From Acidimicrobiales bacterium (lineage in GTDB: Bacteria > Actinomycetota > Acidimicrobiia > Acidimicrobiales > Acidimicrobilacustridaceae), in assembly GCA_023264135.1 (NCBI GenBank), contig JALQSZ010000116.1, positions 1 to 5,407 of the forward strand: a DNA stretch of 5,407 nt. Reading direction: 5' to 3'. Position 1 is the stretch's first letter, and every line of letters starts with the position of its first letter. The notes under the pieces are model-generated. The model worked only from the letters and a program-made list of their open reading frames with translations. It did no database searches and was not told the DNA's origin. This document shows positions 1 to 5,407 of this stretch, piece by piece. Both the position numbers and the translations under genes were made by a program.

Positions 1-1146
1 ACGATCATCGCCTGGGTCGGCGGCCTCACCGCCCTGTTCGCCGCCACGATCGCGGTCGCACAGAACGACATCAAGAAGGTGCTCGCCTATTCGACGGTCT
101 CGCAGCTCGGCTACATGTTCCTGGCTGTTGGTGTTGGTGGTTACAGCGCGGCGATCTTCCACATGATCACGCACGCCTTCTTCAAGGCGCTGCTCTTCCT
201 CGGCGCCGGCTCGGTTATTCACGGCATGCATGAAGAACAAGACATGCGTCGCATGGGTGCCTTGCGCAAACTCATGCCGGTTACCGCAGTCACGTTCATC
301 ATCGGCTGGCTTGCGATCGCTGGTGTTCCGCCGTTCTCCGGTTTCTGGTCGAAGGACGACATCCTCGCCTATGCCTTGCACAAGAGCCCGATCCTCTATG
401 TGATCGGACTCATCACGGCGCTGCTCACCGCGTTCTATATGAGCCGTCTCGTGTTCCGTGTCTTCTACGGCGATGCTCGTTGGGGCGAATCAGCCGATGC
501 TGAACTCGCGAACCTCGACGCACACACCGCAACCGACGCTGCCGATGCCGAGGCTCACGATGACGCACATGCCGATGCTGGACACGAGGCCGGTCATGGC
601 GCGGTGCATCCGCACGAATCGAAGTGGCCAATGCTTGTGCCGCTCATCGTGTTGGCGTTCTTCGCTGCGATCGCAGGTGTACTCAATCTTCCGTTCACCG
701 AGCATCTCGAGTTCCTTAATCGCTGGCTTGAGCCGGTGGTGGGCGAGAACCAGGCGCACCTTTCGCTCGGTGGCGTTCAACTCACAGTTGAACTTCTCAT
801 CTCAACGACCATCGCGTTGCTGGGCATCTTCGGCGCTTACTGGGTGTACCTGAAGAAGAAGGTCGATCCCAGCAAGATCGAGCTGCCGTTCTTTGCGAAT
901 GGCTGGTACATCGACCAGGGCATTACCGCATTTATGGGTGGCCTCGGCCGCAAGGGCTTTGAACTCATTGCCATGTTCGACAAGGTGGTTATCGATGGTG
1001 CAGTTAACGGTGTCGGTCGAGCCACTCGCGGTGGCGCCTCCCGACTTCGTGCCATTGAAAACGGCTACGTGCGTTGGTACGCGCTCATGATCGGCGTTGG
1101 TGCCGTTCTGATTGTCGCCTTCGTGATGACGCAGGTGAGCTTCTGA
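1..1146 (+). CDS. nuoL: NADH-quinone oxidoreductase subunit L (NuoL), 5' truncated by window edge
   Basis: Distal antiporter-like subunit of the complex I membrane arm, taking part in proton translocation. The reading frame is open from base 1, so the visible part is the last 381 residues; NuoL is usually 610-680 aa, so roughly 250-300 N-terminal residues lie upstream. Numbering from the first visible residue, DIKKVLAYS (23-31) matches the conserved channel lysine region, FHMITHAFFKALLFL (53-67) carries H54, H58 and K62, and GFWSKDDIL (114-122) carries K118, the TM12 lysine. Residues about 159-207 form a His/Asp/Ala-rich hydrophilic loop. NGWYIDQ (300-306) starts the region of the long lateral helix HL, which ends in ENGYVRWY (353-360) and a last membrane helix at about 361-378. 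The stop TGA (1144-1146) shares one base with the nuoM ATG. The family is clear; only the 5' end is missing. Confidence 0.97.
   Translation, partial: TIIAWVGGLTALFAATIAVAQNDIKKVLAYSTVSQLGYMFLAVGVGGYSAAIFHMITHAFFKALLFLGAGSVIHGMHEEQDMRRMGALRKLMPVTAVTFIIGWLAIAGVPPFSGFWSKDDILAYALHKSPILYVIGLITALLTAFYMSRLVFRVFYGDARWGESADAELANLDAHTATDAADAEAHDDAHADAGHEAGHGAVHPHESKWPMLVPLIVLAFFAAIAGVLNLPFTEHLEFLNRWLEPVVGENQAHLSLGGVQLTVELLISTTIALLGIFGAYWVYLKKKVDPSKIELPFFANGWYIDQGITAFMGGLGRKGFELIAMFDKVVIDGAVNGVGRATRGGASRLRAIENGYVRWYALMIGVGAVLIVAFVMTQVSF
485..620 (+). other. His/Asp/Ala-rich low-complexity loop inside nuoL
   Basis: This segment encodes about 45 residues between two membrane helices of NuoL, dominated by Ala, Asp, Glu and seven His, with stretches such as DAADAEAHDDAHADAGHE. 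The octamer GCCGATGC occurs three times in the same frame (493-500, 541-548, 571-578), spaced 48 and 30 bp, and the related GACGCACA/GACGCACAT also recurs (518-525, 562-570). This suggests local duplication or slippage within the loop. Charged, His-containing linkers at this position also occur in other actinobacterial NuoL proteins; whether this one binds a metal is unknown. Confidence 0.7.
1133..1138 (+). promoter_or_regulatory. Shine-Dalgarno sequence of nuoM
   Basis: AGGTGA lies 7 nt before the ATG at 1146, inside the last codons of nuoL. It supports the ATG at 1146 over the in-frame GTG at 1074, which would add 24 residues of non-NuoM character rich in Arg, Asp and Cys. Confidence 0.75.
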
Positions 1147-2798
1147 TGACTGCGTCACTTCTCTCCTCCGTGTTCGCCTCTGAAGGCGCATCGTCGTTCC
1201 CGATCCTGCCGGCACTGATCTTCGTCCCGATGATCGGTGCAGTGCTGATCGCGCTGATGCCAAGTTCGCGTCCGGAACTTTCGCGACAAATGGCGATCAT
1301 TACCGCTTTACTCACTGGCATTCTCAGCATCGCACTGTTGATCGAGTTCAAGACCGACGATGCAGGCTTCCAGTTCGTTGTTCAGCAGACGTGGGTGCAA
1401 TCGCTCGATATCAAGTTCTTCCTTGGCGTCGACGGCATCTCGCTGTTCCTCGTTGTCCTCACCGGCATCTTGTTCCCGATCGCGTTGTTCGCCGCGAAAC
1501 CGGAACACAGCCCGAAGGGTTATTACGCGTGGCTCACCCTGCTTATGGCGGGTTGTATGGGTGCGTTCCTTTCACTCGATCTCTTCCTCTTCTTCTTGAT
1601 GTTCGAGATCACGCTGGTTCCGCTCTACATGCTCATTGGCAAGTGGGGTCACGGACGTCGCGTCTATGCGGCAACGAAGTTCTTCCTTTACACGATGCTT
1701 GGTTCCGCATTCATGCTGGTGTCCATCGTGACCTTGGCCGTGCTTGCTGGCGCTGGCGATAAGGGCGGCGTGTCGTTCGACTTCACCAAGATCATCGCCA
1801 CCGACAACTTGGCCACCAGCACCGGTCGTTGGTTGTTCCTCGGCATGGCGATCGCGTTTGCGGTGAAGGTTCCGTCCTTCCCGTTCCACACGTGGCTGCC
1901 CGATGCGCATACCGAAGCACCGACCGCAGGTTCGATCGACCTCGCCGGCATTCTTCTCAAACTCGGTACGTACGGATTCCTTCGTTACGGACTCGAGCTG
2001 TTCCCCGAGGCAACGGTGTGGTTCGCGCCGGTGATGCTCACGTTGGCCACGATCGGTGTGGTCTATGGCGGCATCGTCGCGGCCATGCAACGAAACCTCA
2101 AGCGACTGGTTGCGTACTCATCGGTCGCGCATATGGGCTTCGCGCTGATGGGTCTGTTCGCACTCAACGTGGAAGGCATCGAAGGCTCGGTGCTGCAAAT
2201 GATCAACCACGGCATCACGACCGGTGCGTTGTTCATCCTTCTTGGTTTCCTCTACACCCGTCGACACACCTACGAGATTTCACAACTGAAGGGCATCGCA
2301 AAGGTCGCACCGATCTTCGCCGGCGTCTTCACACTTGTGATGCTCGCCTCGATCGGCGTTCCTGGTCTGAACGGATTCGTTGGCGAGTTCCTTGTTCTTC
2401 TCGGCACGTTCATTGCTCACCGCTGGTGGGCGGTCATCGCGGCAACAGGCGTGATCATCGCGGCGCTGTATTTGCTCTGGGCGTACCAGCGTGTGTTCCA
2501 AGGCGAACCAGACGAAGCAAACAAGACCTTCCCGGATCTCAAGATTTCCGAGAAGCTCGTCATGGTTCCGCTTGTCGGACTCATCATCTTCTTGGGCATC
2601 TACCCGAAGCCGGTGCTCGATCGCATCGCTCCGTCGGTGAAGCGCGTTGTCACTCGTCTCGAAGTTCAGGTCGATGGGTTCCACGAACCGATTACCCGCA
2701 ATGGCGCTGACCTTCTTCACATCACCGAGTCCTCGCACACCCTGACCGGGGAGCACGCGCTTGGTGTGGCCACGAACGGACAAGGAGCGAACCAGTGA
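1146..2798 (+). CDS. nuoM: NADH-quinone oxidoreductase subunit M (NuoM)
   Basis: Middle antiporter-like proton channel of the complex I membrane arm. The 550-aa protein has about 14 hydrophobic helices. The usual features appear in order: GVDGIS (94-99); the channel glutamate E154 in MFEITLVPLY; K241 in VKVPSFPFHTWLPDAH, with H248 and W250; K272 in GILLKLG; H329 in SSVAHMGF; H355 in MINHG; and E414 in GFVGEFL, the acidic TM12 residue that separates NuoM from NuoL and NuoN. K241, H248, K272, H329, H355 and E414 are each offset by seven from the remembered E. coli positions, so the central domain is collinear. The ATG at 1146 overlaps the nuoL stop by one base and has a good Shine-Dalgarno. E. 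coli NuoM is about 509 aa; the extra length is mostly a hydrophilic C-terminal tail from about residue 491. The stop overlaps the nuoN start by 4 bp. Confidence 0.98.
   Translation: MTASLLSSVFASEGASSFPILPALIFVPMIGAVLIALMPSSRPELSRQMAIITALLTGILSIALLIEFKTDDAGFQFVVQQTWVQSLDIKFFLGVDGISLFLVVLTGILFPIALFAAKPEHSPKGYYAWLTLLMAGCMGAFLSLDLFLFFLMFEITLVPLYMLIGKWGHGRRVYAATKFFLYTMLGSAFMLVSIVTLAVLAGAGDKGGVSFDFTKIIATDNLATSTGRWLFLGMAIAFAVKVPSFPFHTWLPDAHTEAPTAGSIDLAGILLKLGTYGFLRYGLELFPEATVWFAPVMLTLATIGVVYGGIVAAMQRNLKRLVAYSSVAHMGFALMGLFALNVEGIEGSVLQMINHGITTGALFILLGFLYTRRHTYEISQLKGIAKVAPIFAGVFTLVMLASIGVPGLNGFVGEFLVLLGTFIAHRWWAVIAATGVIIAALYLLWAYQRVFQGEPDEANKTFPDLKISEKLVMVPLVGLIIFLGIYPKPVLDRIAPSVKRVVTRLEVQVDGFHEPITRNGADLLHITESSHTLTGEHALGVATNGQGANQ
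2782..2787 (+). promoter_or_regulatory. Shine-Dalgarno sequence of nuoN
   Basis: AAGGAG lies 7 nt before the GTG at 2795, inside the 3' end of nuoM. It is the strongest ribosome-binding site in the window. It fixes the GTG of the GTGA overlap as the nuoN start, so translation is probably coupled to nuoM. Confidence 0.85.
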
Positions 2799-4456
2799 TC
2801 GCGTCGCTCCTCGCTCAAGTTCCGATCGAGCCCATCGATTCCGGAATCGTTCACGTTGCTGGCCCATCAATTGATTGGCTCGCACTTCTGCCCATGCTCA
2901 TTTTGTTGGTGGGCGGTCTTCTGACGCTTACGTTCTCTTCATTCCTGAAGAAGCATGCGCCGAAGCGACTCTTCACCTGGACCACTGTTGCCATCGCCGT
3001 TGCGGCGGCCATCAGCGTTGTCCCGATGTGGGCGCGGGTGCAGGGTTGGAACTCCGTGCTTTGGTGGAATCTCGACCAAGCGCACACCGGTCCGTTTAGT
3101 ACCGCCGGGGGAGCAGTCGGGATCGACGGCTTCTCATTGTTCATCACCGTGGTGCTGTGCGCCGGCGTTGTTCTCGCTGCACTTCTCGCCGACGGATTCC
3201 TGCGCCGCGAATCAATGAGCGGTCCAGAGTTCTACGTCCTCGTGCTGCTCTCGGCAGTCGGTGGCGTGATCATGGCGATGTCGAACGATCTCATCGTTCT
3301 GTTCATCGGACTCGAAACACTTTCGATCGCGGTCTACGTCCTTGCCGGCATGAACCTGCGTCGAGTGCAATCGCAAGAGTCGGGCCTGAAGTACTTCATC
3401 CTTGGTGCCTTCTCGTCAGCATTCCTGCTGTACGGCATCGCAATGCTTTATGGCGCAACCGGCTCAACCAACTTTGTCGACATTCGCGATTTCATGGCAG
3501 CGGTTGTTCCGATTCATAACGGTCTGCTGCTGCTCGGCCTCGTGCTGGTGCTTGTTGGCCTTGCCTTCAAGATCTCTGCAGTGCCGTTCCATGCATGGAG
3601 CCCCGACGTCTACGACGGTGCACCAACTCCGGCAACCGCATGGATGGCCTCTGGTGTGAAGGCAGCTGCTGTTGCTGGGCTCGTGCGTGTCTTCATGCTC
3701 ACGTTCTCGAACTACGCCTCGACCTGGAAGCCGATCGTCTACGTGTTGGCGATTCTTTCGATGGTGATTGGTGCGGCGCTTGCCATTGTGCAGAGCAACG
3801 TCAAGCGCATGCTGGCGTACTCCTCAATTAGTCACGCCGGCTTCATCCTCATGGCGATCGAAGCGAACAGCACCAATGGCATTACCGCTGCTGCGTTCTA
3901 CGTCGCCGTGTACACCTTCATGGTGGCGGGCTCATTTGGTGTCGCCACCATCGTGGGCCGCAAGGGCGATGGCAACCACCAGCTTTCCGATTACAAGGGC
4001 CTTGTTCGCTCCAACCCTTGGTTGGCGGGTTCGTTCATCGTGCTGTTGCTCGCCCAGGCCGGTGTTCCGTTTACCGCTGGCTTCTTCGCCAAGTTCTTGG
4101 CCATCACAGCGGCCGCCGATGCACATGCGGTGCCGCTGGCGATCATCGCCATGGTGTCTGCGGTCATCTCGGCGTTCCTCTATCTCCGCATCATCGTCGC
4201 CATGTTCATGTCCGGCGGCGACGACGGAACCGAAGATGTCATCGATCGCTCCAAGCGCCTCCGCGTGCCGTTCGCTGCGTCGCTGGCCATTGGCATCTGC
4301 GTGGTTGTCACCGTCGGCTACGGCATCTTCCCCGATCTCCTGCTTCACCCCGCTCGCAACGCCACGCCAGCGGCAGTGCAGTTCGAACGTCCTACTGACT
4401 CGATCAACCTCGGTTCGGCCGGATCCTCTTCTGGGTCCACCACCGCCGGTCGCTGA
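2795..4456 (+). CDS. nuoN: NADH-quinone oxidoreductase subunit N (NuoN)
   Basis: Antiporter-like proton channel nearest the quinone-side part of the membrane arm. The 553-aa protein starts at GTG in a 4-bp overlap (GTGA) with nuoM, behind a near-perfect Shine-Dalgarno. Channel residues are recognisable: E174 in FIGLETLSIAVY, K199 in SGLKYFILGAFSSA, K259 in GLAFKISAVPFHAWSPDVY with H266, K289 in SGVKAA, K337 and H347 in VKRMLAYSSISHAGF, and K433 in GFFAKF on TM12. The lysine at TM12 and the DVYDGAPTP motif (271-279) identify NuoN rather than NuoM. It is longer than E. coli NuoN (485 aa) because of about 25 extra N-terminal residues before the first helix (about 28-47) and a C-terminal tail ending in a Ser/Gly/Thr-rich run (541-551). 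It is the last gene before the 75-bp gap. Confidence 0.98.
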   Translation: MIASLLAQVPIEPIDSGIVHVAGPSIDWLALLPMLILLVGGLLTLTFSSFLKKHAPKRLFTWTTVAIAVAAAISVVPMWARVQGWNSVLWWNLDQAHTGPFSTAGGAVGIDGFSLFITVVLCAGVVLAALLADGFLRRESMSGPEFYVLVLLSAVGGVIMAMSNDLIVLFIGLETLSIAVYVLAGMNLRRVQSQESGLKYFILGAFSSAFLLYGIAMLYGATGSTNFVDIRDFMAAVVPIHNGLLLLGLVLVLVGLAFKISAVPFHAWSPDVYDGAPTPATAWMASGVKAAAVAGLVRVFMLTFSNYASTWKPIVYVLAILSMVIGAALAIVQSNVKRMLAYSSISHAGFILMAIEANSTNGITAAAFYVAVYTFMVAGSFGVATIVGRKGDGNHQLSDYKGLVRSNPWLAGSFIVLLLAQAGVPFTAGFFAKFLAITAAADAHAVPLAIIAMVSAVISAFLYLRIIVAMFMSGGDDGTEDVIDRSKRLRVPFAASLAIGICVVVTVGYGIFPDLLLHPARNATPAAVQFERPTDSINLGSAGSSSGSTTAGR

Positions 4457-4531
4457 TCGCCGAAGATTGAACCGCTCTTATGCCACGAGGATTTCATGCC
4501 GTGTTCGGCCCTTCTGTAGTGTCCGGGAACG
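4457..4531 (+). other. nuoN-nuoA intergenic gap
   Basis: This is the only non-coding stretch in the window. It holds a 6-bp perfect inverted repeat, GCCGAA (4459-4464) and TTCGGC (4504-4509), with a second short pairing CACG (4484-4487) and CGTG (4500-4503) nested next to the right arm. There is no T-run, so it does not look like an intrinsic terminator. The 3' part contains a possible promoter, described separately. No Shine-Dalgarno precedes nuoA. Confidence 0.6.
4493..4522 (+). promoter_or_regulatory. Possible promoter giving a leaderless nuoA transcript
   Basis: A -10-like TAGTGT (4517-4522, fitting TANNNT, preceded by TG) lies 18 nt after a weak -35-like TTCATG (4493-4498, three of six matches to TTGACA). 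Transcription would start about 7-9 bases beyond the -10 element, at or next to the nuoA ATG (4532). That fits the lack of a Shine-Dalgarno for nuoA and the frequent use of leaderless mRNAs in Actinobacteria. The motif match is weak and could be chance. Confidence 0.4.
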
Positions 4532-4906
4532 ATGACTGAGTACTCCGATTTCGTCAGGCAGTACCTCACCGTCGCCATTTTCGCGGGCGTTGGTATCGGC
4601 CTCGGTGCCGGTCTTCTTGCCATCGGCAAGATCTTCCGTCCCACCCGCCCGCAAGAGCAGAAGTATCTGGTCTACGAATCGGGTGTCGACCCGGTCGGAA
4701 CCGGTTGGTCGCAGAGCCAAATTCGCTATTACATCTACGCGCTTTTGTTCGTCATGTTCGATGTTGAAGCGGTGTTCATGTTCCCGTGGGCCACGCAGCT
4801 CGAGACCTACGGCGCCTTTGGTTTGGTCGAAATGTTGATCTTCGTGGCGATTCTGGCCCTTGGCCTGCTCTACGCCTGGCGGAAGAAGGTGCTCCGATGG
4901 GCTTAG
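4532..4906 (+). CDS. nuoA: NADH-quinone oxidoreductase subunit A (NuoA)
   Basis: Small membrane subunit (ND3 homologue) whose first loop lies at the junction of the membrane and peripheral arms, next to the quinone cavity. The 124-aa protein has three hydrophobic helices at about 11-33, 66-90 and 97-115. The conserved loop reads [14 protein letters not shown] (45-58), with Ser where many homologues have Cys in Y-E-C-G. The second helix contains the signature FDVEAVF (76-82) with acidic D77 and E79, and E100 lies in the third helix. The ATG at 4532 gives a normal-length protein and a plausible first helix; no Shine-Dalgarno is visible, so initiation may be leaderless. The last 10 bp overlap nuoB. 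The [15 protein letters not shown] style resembles non-mycobacterial actinobacterial homologues, from memory. Confidence 0.97.
   Translation: MTEYSDFVRQYLTVAIFAGVGIGLGAGLLAIGKIFRPTRPQEQKYLVYESGVDPVGTGWSQSQIRYYIYALLFVMFDVEAVFMFPWATQLETYGAFGLVEMLIFVAILALGLLYAWRKKVLRWA
4886..4891 (+). promoter_or_regulatory. Shine-Dalgarno sequence of nuoB
   Basis: AAGGTG lies 5 nt before the ATG at 4897, inside the 3' end of nuoA. It supports that ATG over upstream in-frame starts such as 4786, which would add 37 residues read from the shadow frame of nuoA. Confidence 0.7.
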
Positions 4907-5397
4907 TCGAAAGCGGCAAGCTGCCCAAGCCGCTCGCCAAACTCCTCAATATTTCTCGCAAGTACTCCATCTGGGCCTACCAGTGGGGTCTCGCGTGCTG
5001 TGCCATCGAAATGGGTGCGGCATTCGCATCACCTCGTTACGACGTCATGCGTCTCGGAGTGATTCCGTTCCCGGCTAGCCCTCGTCAGGCCGACCTCGTC
5101 GTGATCGCCGGCACGGTCACCGACAAACTCGCCCCCGCAGTGGTGCGTTTGTACGAACAGATGCCCGATCCGAAGTACGTGATCTCCATGGGTTCATGCG
5201 CCAATTGCGGCGGCCCCTACTGGGACAGCTATTCGGTCACCAAGGGTGTCGATCAGTTGATTCCGGTCGATGTCTACGTTCCCGGTTGCCCCCCACGTCC
5301 AGAAGCGTTGCTCGAAGGAATCATCCTTCTGCAAGAGCGCATCGCGCACGAGGACATGGCCGAGCGTTGGAAGGGTGAGCCAATTGTCGTCGGCTGA
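4897..5397 (+). CDS. nuoB: NADH-quinone oxidoreductase subunit B (NuoB)
   Basis: Peripheral-arm subunit (PSST homologue) that binds the terminal [4Fe-4S] cluster N2, which passes electrons to quinone. The 166-aa protein has all four expected N2 ligands: the tandem C34-C35 in [10 protein letters not shown]101 in [10 protein letters not shown] and C131 in [18 protein letters not shown] (61-69) is the conserved stretch facing NuoD and the quinone site. Spacing is CC-x65-C-x29-C, one residue longer in each interval than remembered E. coli NuoB. An extra cysteine, C104, sits three residues after C101. The protein lacks the N- and C-terminal extensions of E. coli NuoB (about 220 aa), as do many bacterial and archaeal homologues. 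The ATG at 4897 overlaps nuoA by 10 bp, has a Shine-Dalgarno, and gives an N-terminus ([10 protein letters not shown]) of normal type. Confidence 0.97.
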   Translation: MGLVESGKLPKPLAKLLNISRKYSIWAYQWGLACCAIEMGAAFASPRYDVMRLGVIPFPASPRQADLVVIAGTVTDKLAPAVVRLYEQMPDPKYVISMGSCANCGGPYWDSYSVTKGVDQLIPVDVYVPGCPPRPEALLEGIILLQERIAHEDMAERWKGEPIVVG

Positions 5398-5407
5398 CAC
5401 CGAAACG
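5384..5407 (+). CDS. nuoC: Probable start of NADH-quinone oxidoreductase subunit C (NuoC), cut by window edge
   Basis: A frame different from nuoB stays open to the end of the window. TTG at 5384 would give MSSADTET and is preceded at 4 nt by GGTGAG (5374-5379), a usable Shine-Dalgarno; GTG at 5375 would give [11 protein letters not shown] but has GGAAGG directly abutting it, which is poor spacing. Either start overlaps the nuoB 3' end, by 14 or 23 bp, in line with the tight packing of the other genes. The identity rests only on position, since nuoC (30-kDa subunit, peripheral arm) normally follows nuoB. Eight codons hold no diagnostic motif, and the true start could also lie just beyond the edge. 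Confidence 0.45.

Noticed and set aside
1074..1145. Upstream GTG start for nuoM at 1074
   Set aside because: It would add 24 residues read from the nuoL shadow frame and unlike any NuoM N-terminus; the ATG at 1146 has a well-spaced Shine-Dalgarno and gives the normal family start.
313..1855. Three copies of the palindrome GCGATCGC (313-320, 667-674, 1848-1855), like the HIP1 repeat of cyanobacteria
   Set aside because: All three are in frame as GCG-ATC-GCN encoding Ala-Ile-Ala in hydrophobic helices, so codon preference explains them. Three copies in 5.4 kb is far fewer than in HIP1-rich genomes, and the proteins are not of cyanobacterial type.
1572..2090. Antisense open frame of 172 codons opposite nuoM
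   Set aside because: The predicted protein is a low-complexity Glu/Arg/His-rich product ending in a Glu run, typical of the reverse complement of hydrophobic Leu/Phe codons. No start signal supports it.
1829..2710. Long + strand open frame of 293 codons inside nuoM
   Set aside because: It lies in a shifted frame of a clearly conserved gene, its protein is rich in Arg, His and Gly with no recognisable domain, and long shadow frames are expected in GC-rich coding DNA.
4459..4509. Inverted repeat GCCGAA/TTCGGC with a nested CACG/CGTG pair as a terminator between nuoN and nuoA
   Set aside because: The outer arms are 6 bp with a 39-nt loop, the inner pair is only 4 bp, and no T-run follows. A hairpin this weak is expected by chance and does not make an intrinsic terminator.
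3768..4535. Open frame of 255 codons from within nuoN across the gap to the nuoA start
   Set aside because: It is a Ser/Arg/Pro-rich shadow frame of nuoN with no domain features, and it crosses the gap only because no stop happens to occur there.

Overview
The whole window is a piece of a respiratory complex I (proton-pumping NADH:quinone oxidoreductase, NDH-1) locus, all on the + strand. Going left to right it holds the 3' two-thirds of nuoL, complete nuoM, complete nuoN, a 75-bp gap, complete nuoA, complete nuoB, and probably the first codons of nuoC running off the right edge. There are no tRNA, rRNA, mobile-element or CRISPR signals. I found no undescribed system; the points of interest are gene order and details of individual subunits.

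Organism: DNA of moderately high GC, GTG and probably TTG starts, tight gene overlaps and the style of NuoA and NuoB suggest a bacterium near the Actinobacteriota. NuoA carries a [21 protein letters not shown] second helix, and NuoB is short with a [10 protein letters not shown] segment. An Acidimicrobiia- or Thermoleophilia-like lineage fits better than Mycobacterium or Streptomyces. This is inferred from remembered protein style, not from a search.

Region 1-4456 encodes the three antiporter-like membrane subunits that carry out proton translocation. The genes overlap by 1 bp (L/M) and 4 bp (M/N), and nuoM and nuoN each have a good Shine-Dalgarno sequence inside the preceding gene, so translation is probably coupled. 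The lysine, glutamate and histidine residues of the proton channels are present in all three proteins.

Region 4457-4531 is the only gap. It has no canonical terminator. A weak promoter-like sequence sits so close to nuoA that the mRNA could be leaderless.

Region 4532-5407 encodes NuoA (membrane subunit beside the quinone cavity), NuoB (holder of the terminal Fe-S cluster N2) and the likely start of NuoC. The usual order is nuoA to nuoN, so here the normal end of the operon (L-M-N) sits directly before its normal beginning (A-B-C). This is either a permuted single cluster or two nuo clusters lying end to head.
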